NCBI RefSeq assembly: GCF_032461945.1
Contig: NZ_JAWCUD010000006.1
Coordinates: 124,001 to 188,000, forward strand
Length of the DNA stretch: 64,000 bases
Origin: Paenibacillus_E violae
Lineage (GTDB): Bacteria; Bacillota; Bacilli; Paenibacillales; NBRC-103111
Direction of reading: 5' to 3'
A program made the translations under genes and the position numbers. The notes beneath the pieces are model-generated. The model was not told the origin of the DNA, made no database searches, and saw only the letters and a list, made by a program, of their open reading frames with translations. Each line of letters starts with the position of its first letter. Within the stretch, counting starts at the first letter, position 1. Shown here in pieces: positions 34,042 to 42,667 of the stretch.

Positions 34042-35079
34042 TTATTCAAAATGTTCCAGAACAATTTTGCCTATCGTATGGCCTTCCTCAAGCATGGCAT
34101 GGGCCTTGCGGAGGTTTGCAGCATCGATGGGCGTTAATCTCTGAGTCACCGTGGAGCTTAGTAGTCCGTTATCGACTAGCCCAGCTACATCATTAAGCAA
34201 ATTGTGCTGTTCGATCATGTCGGATGTTTGAAACATCGCGCGTGTGAACATGAACTCCCAGGCGAATGTGACGCTCTTATTTTTCAGTAGATTCATGTTT
34301 AGTGTTTGACTGGTTTCTACAATCGAACAGATTTTCCCTTGCGGAGCGATTGCGTCAGCCATATTCTGCCAATGCTCAGCCGTGCTGTTTAAGCAGAAAA
34401 TATAGTTAACGTCAGTTAAGCCAAGTGTATTTAATTGAGGCACGAAAGCATCATAATGGTTGATTATATGATCGGCTCCCATTTTCTTCACCCATTGCTC
34501 AGATTCAGGGCGTGAAGCTGTACCGATGACGGTAAGCCCGGCAAGTTTCGCTAGCTGCGTGGCGATAGAGCCAACTCCTCCGGCAGCGCCAAGGATCAGG
34601 ACGGTTTTGCCGGCATTTTCCTCTTTATTCCGTGATACGCCGAGTCGCTCATAAAGGCCTTCCCAAGCGGTGATGGCTGTTAACGGTAGCGCGGCTGCAT
34701 CGGCGAAATTCAGCGATTTCGGTTTCCGGCCGGCGATGCGTTCGTCAACGAGATGATACTCGCTGTTGCCGCCAGGGCGTGTGATGCTTCCGGCGTAATA
34801 GACCTCATCCCCTGGCTCAAACAATGTGCAGTCAGGTCCGGTTTGCTCTACGATACCTGCGACGTCCCAACCCAGAACGCGAACTGTGTCTTCGGTTTTC
34901 TCTTTCGGAGCACGCACTTTCGTGTCTACGGGATTCACGGAAATGGCTTTGACCTTAATCAGCAGGTCCTTGCCAGTGGGCACCGGTTTCTCGATTTCAA
35001 CGTTAATAAGGCTTTCAGGATGCTCAATAGGAAGATAACGGAATAGTCCTACGGCTTTCATCGTTTCTTTGGAAGTCAC
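34042..35079 (-). CDS. MDR-family zinc-independent oxidoreductase
   Basis: The 345-residue medium-chain dehydrogenase/quinone-reductase-like protein has the SVNPVDTKVR N-terminus typical of the YogA/quinone-oxidoreductase subgroup, AGIVEQTG and the NADPH motif GAAGGVGSIATQLAK. Catalytic zinc Cys/His ligands are absent (Pro-Val at the ligand site). GTG 35079 follows AGAGGAGATG. It is divergent from an HxlR regulator; such pairs respond to electrophiles or quinones. Confidence 0.87.
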   Translation of the reverse strand: MTSKETMKAVGLFRYLPIEHPESLINVEIEKPVPTGKDLLIKVKAISVNPVDTKVRAPKEKTEDTVRVLGWDVAGIVEQTGPDCTLFEPGDEVYYAGSITRPGGNSEYHLVDERIAGRKPKSLNFADAAALPLTAITAWEGLYERLGVSRNKEENAGKTVLILGAAGGVGSIATQLAKLAGLTVIGTASRPESEQWVKKMGADHIINHYDAFVPQLNTLGLTDVNYIFCLNSTAEHWQNMADAIAPQGKICSIVETSQTLNMNLLKNKSVTFAWEFMFTRAMFQTSDMIEQHNLLNDVAGLVDNGLLSSTVTQRLTPIDAANLRKAHAMLEEGHTIGKIVLEHFE

Positions 35080-35167
35080 ATGCTCATCTCCTCTGTATGA
35101 TATGGATATAATGTTGTCAGTGTAGCCTATTCATTTTAAAATAGGAAGTACGCACATTCGTGTGGTA

Positions 35168-35187
35168 TAGTATCAATTTGTATACTA
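35168..35187. promoter_or_regulatory. Putative HxlR operator and promoter region
   Basis: TAGTAT-N8-ATACTA is a 20-bp inverted repeat ending 18 bp before the HxlR start and overlapping a TATAGT -10-like element at 35166-35171. It lies between divergent genes, suiting control of both. Confidence 0.6.
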
Positions 35188-35205
35188 AGGAGGTGCCAAG
35201 GCATT

Positions 35206-35568
35206 ATGCGTGATCGTGAAAGCGGTTATGGCAGCACAGGAGATCGGGAAGGCTGCCCAGTTGAATATACATTGGACGTGATCGGGGGCAAATGGAAGGG
35301 TGTGCTGCTCTATCACATGATTGATGGATCCAAAAGATTCAATGAATTCAAACGAATCTGTCCCTCCATTTCACAAAGAATGCTGACCTTGCAGCTGCGT
35401 GAGCTGGAGGAGGATGGTATTGTCCATCGTGAGGTGTACCACCAAGTGCCTCCCAAAGTGGAATATTCTTTGACGGAGTTTGGTCAAACCTTGACGCCGA
35501 TTATTTTGCTAATGAAAGAATGGGGCAAAAAGTATCAACAAAATTCGGAATGTTCCATCGAAAGCTAG
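35206..35568 (+). CDS. HxlR-family redox-type regulator
   Basis: The 120-residue winged helix begins with C17 in GCPVEYTLDVIGGKWK, then SQRMLTLQLRELEEDGIV. Cys at this position is the redox-active residue in HypR/YodB-type sensors. GGAGGTGCC precedes ATG 35206. It probably controls the divergent MDR oxidoreductase in response to electrophiles. A second Cys (C44, in KRICPS) might form a disulfide partner. Confidence 0.9.
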   Translation: MRDRESGYGSTGDREGCPVEYTLDVIGGKWKGVLLYHMIDGSKRFNEFKRICPSISQRMLTLQLRELEEDGIVHREVYHQVPPKVEYSLTEFGQTLTPIILLMKEWGKKYQQNSECSIES

Positions 35569-35583
35569 GCGGCATGTACAAGG

Positions 35584-35614
35584 CCAACCCAGCCAGCCGA
35601 AAGGTTGGTTTTTT
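35584..35614 (+). terminator. Terminator of the HxlR gene
   Basis: CCAACC and GGTTGG pair around a 13-base loop and are followed by T6. Confidence 0.78.
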
Positions 35615-35753
35615 CATTTTAGGTAATATTATCTTTCTCTAGTAGATACCAAGCGTGTCGATTTTTGTGGTAGACTAATAGAGAGAGAAACCGAGATGCC
35701 GGCACAAGTGGCAGGCAGTCGGTTGAGCCTAGGCAGGATGGTGCTGTAATCGG

Positions 35754-37262
35754 ATGAGAATGACGAATATGCTGCATTTCACGGAGAATCACAGGTTTTG
35801 TGTAGGCCGTGAATTTTCTTTAAGCAGTTTGGATTTTAAAATGTTGGCGATGATGTATCAGCCGATGATCGGTGGTTTGGCAATAAGCCTCTATCAAGCT
35901 CTCTATCAGCAGATGAGTGCGGAAAAGGTCGGATTTTCGCCTTTGGAACAGCAGCGTAAGTTATTTCTACTGCTGGATCTGGAGCAGGGAGAACGAGGCC
36001 GGAAGTATTTGATCGAGCAATCCTCCAAGCTTGAGGCCATTGGCCTCTTGCAGACAACCCGCAAGTTTTTGGCGGATGAAGAAGATTATATTTTTGTCTA
36101 TACATTGTTCCCACCGCTTGGGCCCAATGAATTTTTCAGGAATCAACATTTGACGCTGCTGCTCCGCGACAAGGTCGGCAAGTTCATGCTGCTTTCTCTT
36201 CGGGAAGACTTGCTGGCGCCGGAGCCGGAAGAGTGCCGCGAAGCAAGCGAAGAGAATTTATCCGTTCCCTTTTATGACCTGTTCAGGCTTAATACCCAGG
36301 TGGTTGACTATGAATTAGAGCAAGCGCTATATGAAGCATCTGCGAGCAAGCAGGGTGAGGCTCGGATGGATGTCACGACCAAAGGTTTCCAGTATGCGGA
36401 CATTATTATGAGGTTCCCACGCGGAGCGAGCAACCGGATTTTCGTTGAGGCGCTCAAGCATAAGCCGGATCAGATGGCAGCCATTAATATCGTGGCTAAG
36501 AAGTATAATCTTTCCTTGCAGGAAACATGCCGTTTGCTCGATGAAGATGGTGTCTTCAGCGAAGATGGCGAGCTGCAAATGGATCTTATGCAGTACAACG
36601 CGAACCTCTTTTACAGGCAAAGCAAGAAGCGTGAAGAGGAAAGAGAGCGAACGTTGTCCAGAACGGAAGAGGCTGGAGCCGGAAGCTCGACAGATCAGGC
36701 TGAAGAGAAATCCGTGGAGATGGCGTATTATTTGGAAGTGCCTCAGCAGCTGCGCGGCGAATGCACAGATCATCAATACAACTACATTATGCGTAACGAG
36801 CCGTATACAGCAGTCCTGAAAATGTTCTTTACACAGGGCTCTATTCCCGACGGCGTACTTAATATATTTGAGAAAATTGATTTGAATTATAAGTTAAACG
36901 AAGAAGTCATCAATGTATTGATCCATTTCCTGCACATCGACCGCCGCTCTTGGGCGAAGTCTTCAATTGAAGCGGTCGCCTCGGATATGCTCGGCAAACA
37001 AATTATTACTTACGAGCAAGCCGTAGAGTATGTGCGCGAGAAAATCAGCTACAAACAGAAAGCTGCATCCAAAGTGGAGGCTGCCAAAGCCGGCGGCGGT
37101 TCCGTAACCAGGGGCCGGCAGGGCAAAACCCAAAAGCCGCATATCCCGATGGTGGTGCAGGATGCAGGCGCTGCGGCTTCTTCCAGATTGACCGAAGAAG
37201 AGCTGGAGGCTGCGAGAAGGATGGCGCAGAAGCTGGACGAGCGGTTTAATCGGAAGAGCTGA
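35754..37262 (+). CDS. dnaB: Replication initiation and membrane attachment protein DnaB
   Basis: The Bacillota primosome protein that loads the replicative helicase with DnaI and DnaD. The 502 residues contain an N-terminal DDBH1 winged domain (SLDFKMLAMMYQPMIGGLAISLYQAL) and a C-terminal DDBH2 helical domain (about 340-430, with HIDRRSWAKSSIEAVASDM). Residues 295-320 form a charged linker. The start is uncertain: ATG 35754 is used, but ATG 35769 (MLHFTENHRF) is possible; neither has a strong RBS. dnaI follows 51 bp later. No nrdR is adjacent upstream. Confidence 0.9.
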   Translation: MRMTNMLHFTENHRFCVGREFSLSSLDFKMLAMMYQPMIGGLAISLYQALYQQMSAEKVGFSPLEQQRKLFLLLDLEQGERGRKYLIEQSSKLEAIGLLQTTRKFLADEEDYIFVYTLFPPLGPNEFFRNQHLTLLLRDKVGKFMLLSLREDLLAPEPEECREASEENLSVPFYDLFRLNTQVVDYELEQALYEASASKQGEARMDVTTKGFQYADIIMRFPRGASNRIFVEALKHKPDQMAAINIVAKKYNLSLQETCRLLDEDGVFSEDGELQMDLMQYNANLFYRQSKKREEERERTLSRTEEAGAGSSTDQAEEKSVEMAYYLEVPQQLRGECTDHQYNYIMRNEPYTAVLKMFFTQGSIPDGVLNIFEKIDLNYKLNEEVINVLIHFLHIDRRSWAKSSIEAVASDMLGKQIITYEQAVEYVREKISYKQKAASKVEAAKAGGGSVTRGRQGKTQKPHIPMVVQDAGAAASSRLTEEELEAARRMAQKLDERFNRKS

Positions 37263-37313
37263 CGAGTGTTATTCCAATAGCAAGAGATTACACATATAGG
37301 AGGTGCCGCAATC

Positions 37314-38267
37314 ATGGAATCGCTGTCGCACATTCTTAAATCCATGCCTAATTCGGAATGGAGACGCAAGGCGGAGGCCAAAATCAAGGCGGTCATGGAT
37401 GACGCCTTAGTTCATAAGTTTCGCCAGAAGTATCCGTTTATCGATGATTATACTGTCAAGATTAACATGAATAAGCTGTACCAATATGTGACCGAGTACA
37501 AAACCTGCTCCAATTGCCCAGGCTTGGAGAACTGCCCGAATGATATGACAGGTCACTATACGATGCTAACCGCCGATACGGATAACGATAGAGTGTATAT
37601 ACATGAAGAAAAAGTGGCGTGCAAGAAGTTTACCTCCAAGCAGCTCCAGGATGCGATTTCTTCCCGAATCCGCACGTTCCACGTAGATCCACGGATGATT
37701 TCGCGCAGCTTCTCGTTCGGCGATATTCTTGAGACGGATTTGGACCGGGCGAAAGCCGTTATGCAAATCAATGACTATGTCAATCAAACGATGGAAACCG
37801 GACTGCAAACACGTGGGCTTTATTTATGCGGATCATTCGGCACGGGGAAAACGTTCCTCATGGGCTATATGCTGCATCAGCTGGCCAAAGTAGGGATGAC
37901 GGGCGCCATCGTGTATATGCCGGATTTTGCCGAGGACTTGAAAGGCATGTTCCAAGAGCCTTCTAAGTTGAAAGAAACGATCGATCTTCTGAAAGAAACG
38001 GATCTGCTTGTTTTCGACGACATTGGGGCGGAGAATCTCAATCCGTGGCTCCGCGACCATGTCATTGGGGCGATTGTGAACCACCGGATGAACCGGAAAC
38101 CGACGTTCTTTACGTCCAACTATGCGCTGCATGATCTTGAGAAGCATTTCAGCTTCACGAACAAGGATGGCGACGAGGAGTACAAAGGACAACGGATTAT
38201 GGACCGTATCCGTCCTTTTGTTGAGGTCGTGGAAGTGACCGGCACGAATAAACGGGGACGAACGTAG
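37314..38267 (+). CDS. dnaI: Primosomal helicase loader DnaI
   Basis: An AAA+ ATPase that loads the replicative helicase at origins and restart sites. The 317-residue protein has an N-terminal zinc domain (CSNCPGLENC, residues about 65-75), Walker A GSFGTGKTF, Walker B LLVFDDIGAE and sensor I TFFTSNYAL. AGGAGGTGCCGC precedes the ATG. Overall length equals B. subtilis DnaI. Operon with dnaB. Confidence 0.93.
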   Translation: MESLSHILKSMPNSEWRRKAEAKIKAVMDDALVHKFRQKYPFIDDYTVKINMNKLYQYVTEYKTCSNCPGLENCPNDMTGHYTMLTADTDNDRVYIHEEKVACKKFTSKQLQDAISSRIRTFHVDPRMISRSFSFGDILETDLDRAKAVMQINDYVNQTMETGLQTRGLYLCGSFGTGKTFLMGYMLHQLAKVGMTGAIVYMPDFAEDLKGMFQEPSKLKETIDLLKETDLLVFDDIGAENLNPWLRDHVIGAIVNHRMNRKPTFFTSNYALHDLEKHFSFTNKDGDEEYKGQRIMDRIRPFVEVVEVTGTNKRGRT

Positions 38268-38282
38268 GAATTGAGGAGTTCA

Positions 38283-38328
38283 AAAAGACCCTTCTACCAC
38301 AGGAAACGTGGATGGAAGGGTCTTTCTC
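38283..38328. terminator. Terminator of dnaBI
   Basis: AAAGACCCTTC..CCAC pairs with GTGG..GGAAGGGTCTTT. T-rich flanks on both sides suggest it also serves the convergent HemAT-like gene. Confidence 0.85.
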
Positions 38329-38341
38329 GTATCAATGAAGG

Positions 38342-39346
38342 TTATGATTTCTTTAAACGTTCCAACTGGGTGGTTACACTCTCAATCATTTGAACGAAGG
38401 AAGTAAGCTCCTGCGCACTAGCGGCTTGTGTACGCGCGAAGTGAGTTGTTTCCTCGGAGCCCTTCTGCACGAGTTCGAGCTTCTGAGTGATCAGCTTCAG
38501 CTTTTTCTGGATCGTGTCGAGCGCTTCGCGTGAATGCGAAGCCAGCTTGCGTACCTCGTTAGCGACGACTTCAAAGCCGCGGCCATGCTCGCCTGAGCGT
38601 GCAGCTTCAATAGCTGCATTAAGACCAAGCAGATGCGTCTGGTCGGAAATTTCTTTCATGACGGAACCCATTTTCGAGATATCTTTGATCTCATGCTGGA
38701 GTTCGTCAATGCGATGGTTGGATAAATCTTGCGATTCCGCCGTTTTTATCGCAGTATCGGCTACGGTTTGACTGCTGCCGCCAAGCTCAACCATCATGGA
38801 AGCAAGGTCCTGCACAACGCTGGAGATGGTCGTCAGCATGATATCCTGCTCGTCTACCAAGGTTTGAATTTTCAGCTTCTCATCCTGCTCGTAGGCTTCC
38901 AAAACAAGTTGGCTGTCCAGGTTGAACATTTTACTTAACGCATGCAGCACTTGCGTCCACTCGTCAGGCATGATTTCTTTGAAATACTGCGTAGCAATGT
39001 CCGTATATTTTAAATAGGTGCCCAAGTACCAGGAGGTTGTCAGGCCAATGCGGGAGTGTACTTTTCCTATGTATAAACGTTTCATTATGTATTCATCGTC
39101 AATAAGTCCGGATGCCATGGATAGAAAGTACCACCGCTGCGTTTCTTTGAGGCGCTCAATCGTGCTGTGCTGCTGAATAATCGCAACAAGTTCAGGGACC
39201 TGCGTGATTTCGGCATATAGTTGGTCGACCAGTTTTTCTACAACACTTTGGAAGGCTTCTTCTTTACTTTTTAATAATCGTAAGTCTTCGTTCGTTAAAC
39301 CGATAAAAGAAATGAGTTTTTGGCGATCTGGATGAACTTTAATCAT
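38342..39346 (-). CDS. hemAT: Heme aerotaxis sensor (globin-coupled MCP, HemAT-like)
   Basis: The 334-residue soluble protein has a protoglobin sensor domain (about 10-175) with candidate proximal heme His97 in IGKVHSRIGL, then a methyl-accepting signalling domain (about 185-334) with the hairpin tip LLGLNAAIEAARSGEHGRGFEVVANEVRKL. It binds O2 and signals to CheA. It is shorter than B. subtilis HemAT (about 430 residues): the signalling coiled coil is truncated, which may limit receptor packing. It stands alone, without che genes. The RBS upstream of 39346 is ordinary. Confidence 0.9.
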   Translation of the reverse strand: MIKVHPDRQKLISFIGLTNEDLRLLKSKEEAFQSVVEKLVDQLYAEITQVPELVAIIQQHSTIERLKETQRWYFLSMASGLIDDEYIMKRLYIGKVHSRIGLTTSWYLGTYLKYTDIATQYFKEIMPDEWTQVLHALSKMFNLDSQLVLEAYEQDEKLKIQTLVDEQDIMLTTISSVVQDLASMMVELGGSSQTVADTAIKTAESQDLSNHRIDELQHEIKDISKMGSVMKEISDQTHLLGLNAAIEAARSGEHGRGFEVVANEVRKLASHSREALDTIQKKLKLITQKLELVQKGSEETTHFARTQAASAQELTSFVQMIESVTTQLERLKKS

Positions 39347-39382
39347 TTAAATCGTAAGTCTCCTTTGCGGTGTGGTCTAATG

Positions 39383-39417
39383 AAAAAACCGCCCTACACT
39401 AACAGTGCAAAGCGGTT
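39383..39417 (-). terminator. Terminator of the YqzM-like gene
   Basis: On the minus strand AACCGC pairs with GCGGTT, with an inner GCACT/AGTGT stem, and is followed by TTTTC. Confidence 0.78.
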
Positions 39418-39439
39418 GACTTATGGGCTTGTACAAGTT

Positions 39440-39583
39440 CTACTTCATTACTTGAATAGCAGTTGCAACGGCTGCAATGATAAACAAGATAGCGAAGAAC
39501 ACGCCAAATCCGATACCAACATCCATGAAATCGTTACGCGGTTCTTCATACACGTGAAGCTCAGGGTGTTTTGGATCGCTCAT
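39440..39583 (-). CDS. YqzM-like small membrane protein
   Basis: Minus-strand ATG 39583 follows AGGGGGGTAACCAC and encodes 47 residues: a polar N-terminal tail (SDPKHPELHVYEEPRNDF), then a single hydrophobic helix IGFGVFFAILFIIAAVATAI. The layout matches the YqzM family of tiny membrane proteins in sporeformers. Function is unknown. It has its own terminator. Confidence 0.75.
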   Translation of the reverse strand: MSDPKHPELHVYEEPRNDFMDVGIGFGVFFAILFIIAAVATAIQVMK

Positions 39584-39717
39584 GTGGTTACCCCCCTAAC
39601 GTCCGACATTCTATAGTTTAAACTTAGTATACCCAAATTCGTCGAAACTTGTAAAGCTAATGGAAGTGACAATTATGCAAACAATAACAGACAAGAGCGG
39701 AAAGTGTAAAATAAGTC

Positions 39718-39749
39718 TTGACTCTAACATTAGTGTTATGGTTTAAAAT
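39718..39749 (+). promoter_or_regulatory. MerR-type promoter with spacer palindrome
   Basis: TTGACT (39718-39723) and TAAAAT (39744-39749) are separated by 20 bp, longer than normal. The spacer contains TAACA-TTAG-TGTTA (39725-39738). Elongated spacers with a central dyad are the hallmark of MerR-activated promoters, so the adjacent merR is probably autoactivated. Confidence 0.82.
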
Positions 39750-39794
39750 AAAGTTATCCTTACTTGATCAAGGAAAAGGAAAAAGGTGAAAGCC

Positions 39795-40178
39795 ATGCGG
39801 ATTAGTGAATTATCCAAGCTGACAGGTGCCAGCATTCGTTCTTTGCGGTACTACGAGGCCAAAGGGCTTATCGCAACGCAGCGCGAAGAGAACGGCTATC
39901 GGGTTTTTAACCAAATGGCTGTTGAACGCGTGAAAACCATTCAGTTTTATTTGAGCCTGGGTTTTACGACCGAACAAATTGAAAGCTTTCTAAACTGCGT
40001 CATGAAAAATCAGGAGTCGCAATGCGATGATCTGCTGCCACTCTACACGGAGAAGCTGCAGGACATTGAGCGGCAAATGGAAATGCTGCAGATGCTGCAA
40101 GCGAATTTGAAGGATCGTATTGCTTATATTGAGCAGCAAAGGCTTCAGGGGCTGCCGGTAGGCGTGCCATCCAAGTAG
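39795..40178 (+). CDS. MerR-family transcriptional activator
   Basis: The 127-residue protein has an N-terminal HTH (RISELSKLTGASIRSLRYYEAKGLI), wing, and a C-terminal dimerisation helix. Two Cys (LNCVMKNQESQC) near residue 75-85 could sense metal or aldehydes. ATG 39795 fits the AAAAAGG RBS better than GTG 39786. The size and the promoter resemble the AdhR/CueR type. The target beyond its own promoter is not visible. Confidence 0.9.
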   Translation: MRISELSKLTGASIRSLRYYEAKGLIATQREENGYRVFNQMAVERVKTIQFYLSLGFTTEQIESFLNCVMKNQESQCDDLLPLYTEKLQDIERQMEMLQMLQANLKDRIAYIEQQRLQGLPVGVPSK

Positions 40179-40215
40179 GTTCCAGAGCCAGCCAGATTGC
40201 TAAGTTATGGTTTGG

Positions 40216-40243
40216 TTGAAATGGCCTATGGGTGTGGTATACT
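40216..40243 (+). promoter_or_regulatory. trxA promoter
   Basis: TTGAAA (40216-40221) and TATACT (40238-40243) are spaced by 16 bp, 73 bp before the trxA ATG. Confidence 0.7.
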
Positions 40244-40316
40244 TTACATGTTGACGTTCATCGGTAGCAATTAACTACTTGATGTTATAAATCCATTCTT
40301 AGAAGGAGGAACTATC

Positions 40317-40631
40317 ATGGCAATCGTGAATGTTTCTGATAACAGCTTTAAAGCTGAAGTTGAAAGCGAAGGTACAGTACTTGTAGACTTCTGGGCACCT
40401 TGGTGCGGACCTTGCAAAATGATCGCTCCTGTTTTGGAAGAGCTTGATAAAGAAGTAGAAGCTTTGAAAATCGCAAAAGTGAACGTGGATGACAATCCAG
40501 AGTCCGCTGCGCGTTTCGGCGTAATGAGTATCCCAACACTGATCGTTTTCAAAGACGGACAGCCTGTTGATAAAGTGGTTGGTTTCCAATCCAAAGAAGC
40601 TTTGAAAAATGTTGTAACTCGTCATCAATAA
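40317..40631 (+). CDS. trxA: Thioredoxin
   Basis: The 104-residue protein is canonical thioredoxin with W29-C30-G31-P32-C33, DFWAPWCGPC and MSIPTLIVF (cis-Pro). It reduces protein disulfides in the cytoplasm. GGAGGAACTATC precedes the ATG. It is monocistronic between a SigA-like promoter and a terminator. Confidence 0.96.
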   Translation: MAIVNVSDNSFKAEVESEGTVLVDFWAPWCGPCKMIAPVLEELDKEVEALKIAKVNVDDNPESAARFGVMSIPTLIVFKDGQPVDKVVGFQSKEALKNVVTRHQ

Positions 40632-40670
40632 GTTGTTTTGAATTCGAACTAGAAACAATTGTTCGTGAGA

Positions 40671-40709
40671 AAAAGCTCATTTTCTGCTATGCTGAAAATG
40701 AGCTTTTTT
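40671..40709 (+). terminator. Terminator of trxA
   Basis: AAAAGCTCATTTTC pairs with GAAAATGAGCTTTT around a 9-base loop, followed by T. Confidence 0.9.
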
Positions 40710-40732
40710 GTGCACGAAAGGAGATAGGAATC

Positions 40733-42667
40733 ATGACGGAGTTTGAACATGAGCAAGAGGACGCGGCCGTCCGTGAACAGCGTCTGGAAATGATTAAACA
40801 TAAGCTTTCCTTATTACCGGATAAACCTGGTTGTTATATTATGAAGAACCGCGAAGGTACGATCATTTATGTAGGAAAAGCCAAAGTACTGAAGAATCGT
40901 GTGCGCTCCTACTTTACAGGAAGCCATGGTGCCAAGACGCAAAGACTAGTCAGCGAAATCCGCGACTTTGAATATATCATCACCTCCTCCAATGTGGAGG
41001 CGCTCATTCTCGAGTGTAATCTGATTAAGCAGCATCATCCGCGGTACAACGTACTCCTCAAGGATGACAAGACGTTTCCTTACATCAAGATTACCCATGA
41101 GGCGCAGCCGCGCCTGGAAGTCACGCGGCGGGTGTATAAGGATAAGGGCAAGTACTTCGGCCCTTATCCGAATGCTTTTGCGGCCCAGCAGACCAAGAAG
41201 CTGCTGGACCGATTGTACCCGCTGCGCAAGTGCAAGACAATGCCCGATAAAGTATGCCTATACTATCATATCGGACAATGTCTGGCGCCTTGCGAGTATG
41301 AGGTATCCGCTGAGCAGAATGAGCGGATGGTGCAGGAGATCACCCGTTTCCTGAACGGGGGACACGACGTCATTAAGGAAGAGCTGACGACCAAGATGTT
41401 GGCGGCAGCGGAAGAACTGAACTTCGAGCGCGCGAAGGAGCTGCGCGATCATATCATGAGCATCGACGCCTTGATGGAGAAGCAGAAGATCAATGCGGTC
41501 GACGCGCAGGACCGTGACGTGTTCGGCTATGCGGTGGATAAAGGCTGGATGGCGGTGCATATCCAGTACATGCGCCAGGGCAAGCTCATCGAGCGGCACG
41601 TCTCGCTGTTTCCGTATTATGGTGATGAGTACAGTGATTTCATCACTTATGTCACGCAGGTCTACATCGACAATCCTGCGCTGCCGAAGGAGATCTTCCT
41701 GCCTGGCATGCCTGAGGCAGAAGTAAGCGCAGCCCCTGCAGCAGTAGACGTTGTCACTGCTGAGCAGCCCGTGCAGTCCTCCGTGCAAGCCGAGGCTGAA
41801 ATGAAAGATGTCCGCGAGGCGCTGGAATCGTGGCTGAAGGTCAAGGTCCACATCCCGCAGCGCGGGCTGAAGAAGCAGATGGTCGATATGGCCAAAGATA
41901 ACGCCCGCAACGCGCTGGAAGAGAAGTTCCGTCTCGTGGAGCGGGACGAAAGCCGGACGACCAAAGCCGTGGAAAACCTCGGCGAGTGGCTCGGTATGGG
42001 CAAGATTCGCCGGATCGAAGCGTTCGATAACTCGAACATTCAGGGAACGAATCCGGTCTCAGCGATGGTCGTTTTTGTGGACGGGAAGCCCGATCGCAAA
42101 GAGTACCGCAAGTACAAAGTGAAAACGGTCGTGGGCCCGGACGATTACGAGACGATGCGTGAGGTCATTCGCAGAAGGTATGAACGTGTGCTTAAGGATA
42201 ATCTGACGATGCCCGATCTTATCGTCGTCGACGGAGGCAAAGGGCAAATTTCCGCCGCGGTCGATGTATTGGAGAATGAGCTAGGGCTGTACATTCCGAT
42301 TTGCGGTCTAGTGAAGGATGCGAAGCATAAGACAGCGCAGTTGATGATGGGAGATCCTGCGGAGATCATTCCGTTGCCGCGGGACAGCCAGGAGTTTTAT
42401 CTGCTTCAGCGGATTCAAGATGAGGTCCATCGCTTCGCCATCACGTTCCATCGGGAAACGAGAGCGAAGTCCATGGTAGCCTCACAGCTCGATGCCATTC
42501 CAGGTATCGGGGAGAAGCGCAGGAAGGCACTCCTGAAGCATTTCGGCTCCGTTCGCAAAATAAAAGAGGCTGAAGTCCAAGACTTCAAGCCTCTGGGTAT
42601 AGGCGAGAAATTAGCAGGCGAAATTCTCAAAGCGCTCCAAGGCGAGGCGGCGGTTCCCCAGGAATAA
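40733..42667 (+). CDS. uvrC: Excinuclease ABC subunit C
   Basis: The nucleotide excision repair nuclease that makes both incisions beside UvrB-bound lesions. The 644 residues have an N-terminal GIY-YIG domain (GCYIMKNREGTIIYVGKAK), a UVR motif (about 205-240), the RNase-H-like endonuclease domain (DNSNIQGT, VVDGGKGQ) and C-terminal helix-hairpin-helix (IPGIGEKRRKALLKHFGS). An Ala/Val/Glu-rich insert of about 30 residues follows residue 326, an unusual but likely surface linker. GGAGATAGGAATC precedes ATG. The 3' end overlaps the CPBP gene by 41 bp. Confidence 0.96.
   Translation: MTEFEHEQEDAAVREQRLEMIKHKLSLLPDKPGCYIMKNREGTIIYVGKAKVLKNRVRSYFTGSHGAKTQRLVSEIRDFEYIITSSNVEALILECNLIKQHHPRYNVLLKDDKTFPYIKITHEAQPRLEVTRRVYKDKGKYFGPYPNAFAAQQTKKLLDRLYPLRKCKTMPDKVCLYYHIGQCLAPCEYEVSAEQNERMVQEITRFLNGGHDVIKEELTTKMLAAAEELNFERAKELRDHIMSIDALMEKQKINAVDAQDRDVFGYAVDKGWMAVHIQYMRQGKLIERHVSLFPYYGDEYSDFITYVTQVYIDNPALPKEIFLPGMPEAEVSAAPAAVDVVTAEQPVQSSVQAEAEMKDVREALESWLKVKVHIPQRGLKKQMVDMAKDNARNALEEKFRLVERDESRTTKAVENLGEWLGMGKIRRIEAFDNSNIQGTNPVSAMVVFVDGKPDRKEYRKYKVKTVVGPDDYETMREVIRRRYERVLKDNLTMPDLIVVDGGKGQISAAVDVLENELGLYIPICGLVKDAKHKTAQLMMGDPAEIIPLPRDSQEFYLLQRIQDEVHRFAITFHRETRAKSMVASQLDAIPGIGEKRRKALLKHFGSVRKIKEAEVQDFKPLGIGEKLAGEILKALQGEAAVPQE
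42557..42594 (-). terminator. Terminator of the CPBP gene inside uvrC
   Basis: On the minus strand AGAGGCT..GAAGTC pairs with GACTTC..AGCCTCT around TTG (one bulged base), followed by TTTTATTTT. It lies in the coding sequence for the uvrC C-terminal helix-hairpin-helix, 33 bp past the CPBP stop. Confidence 0.75.
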
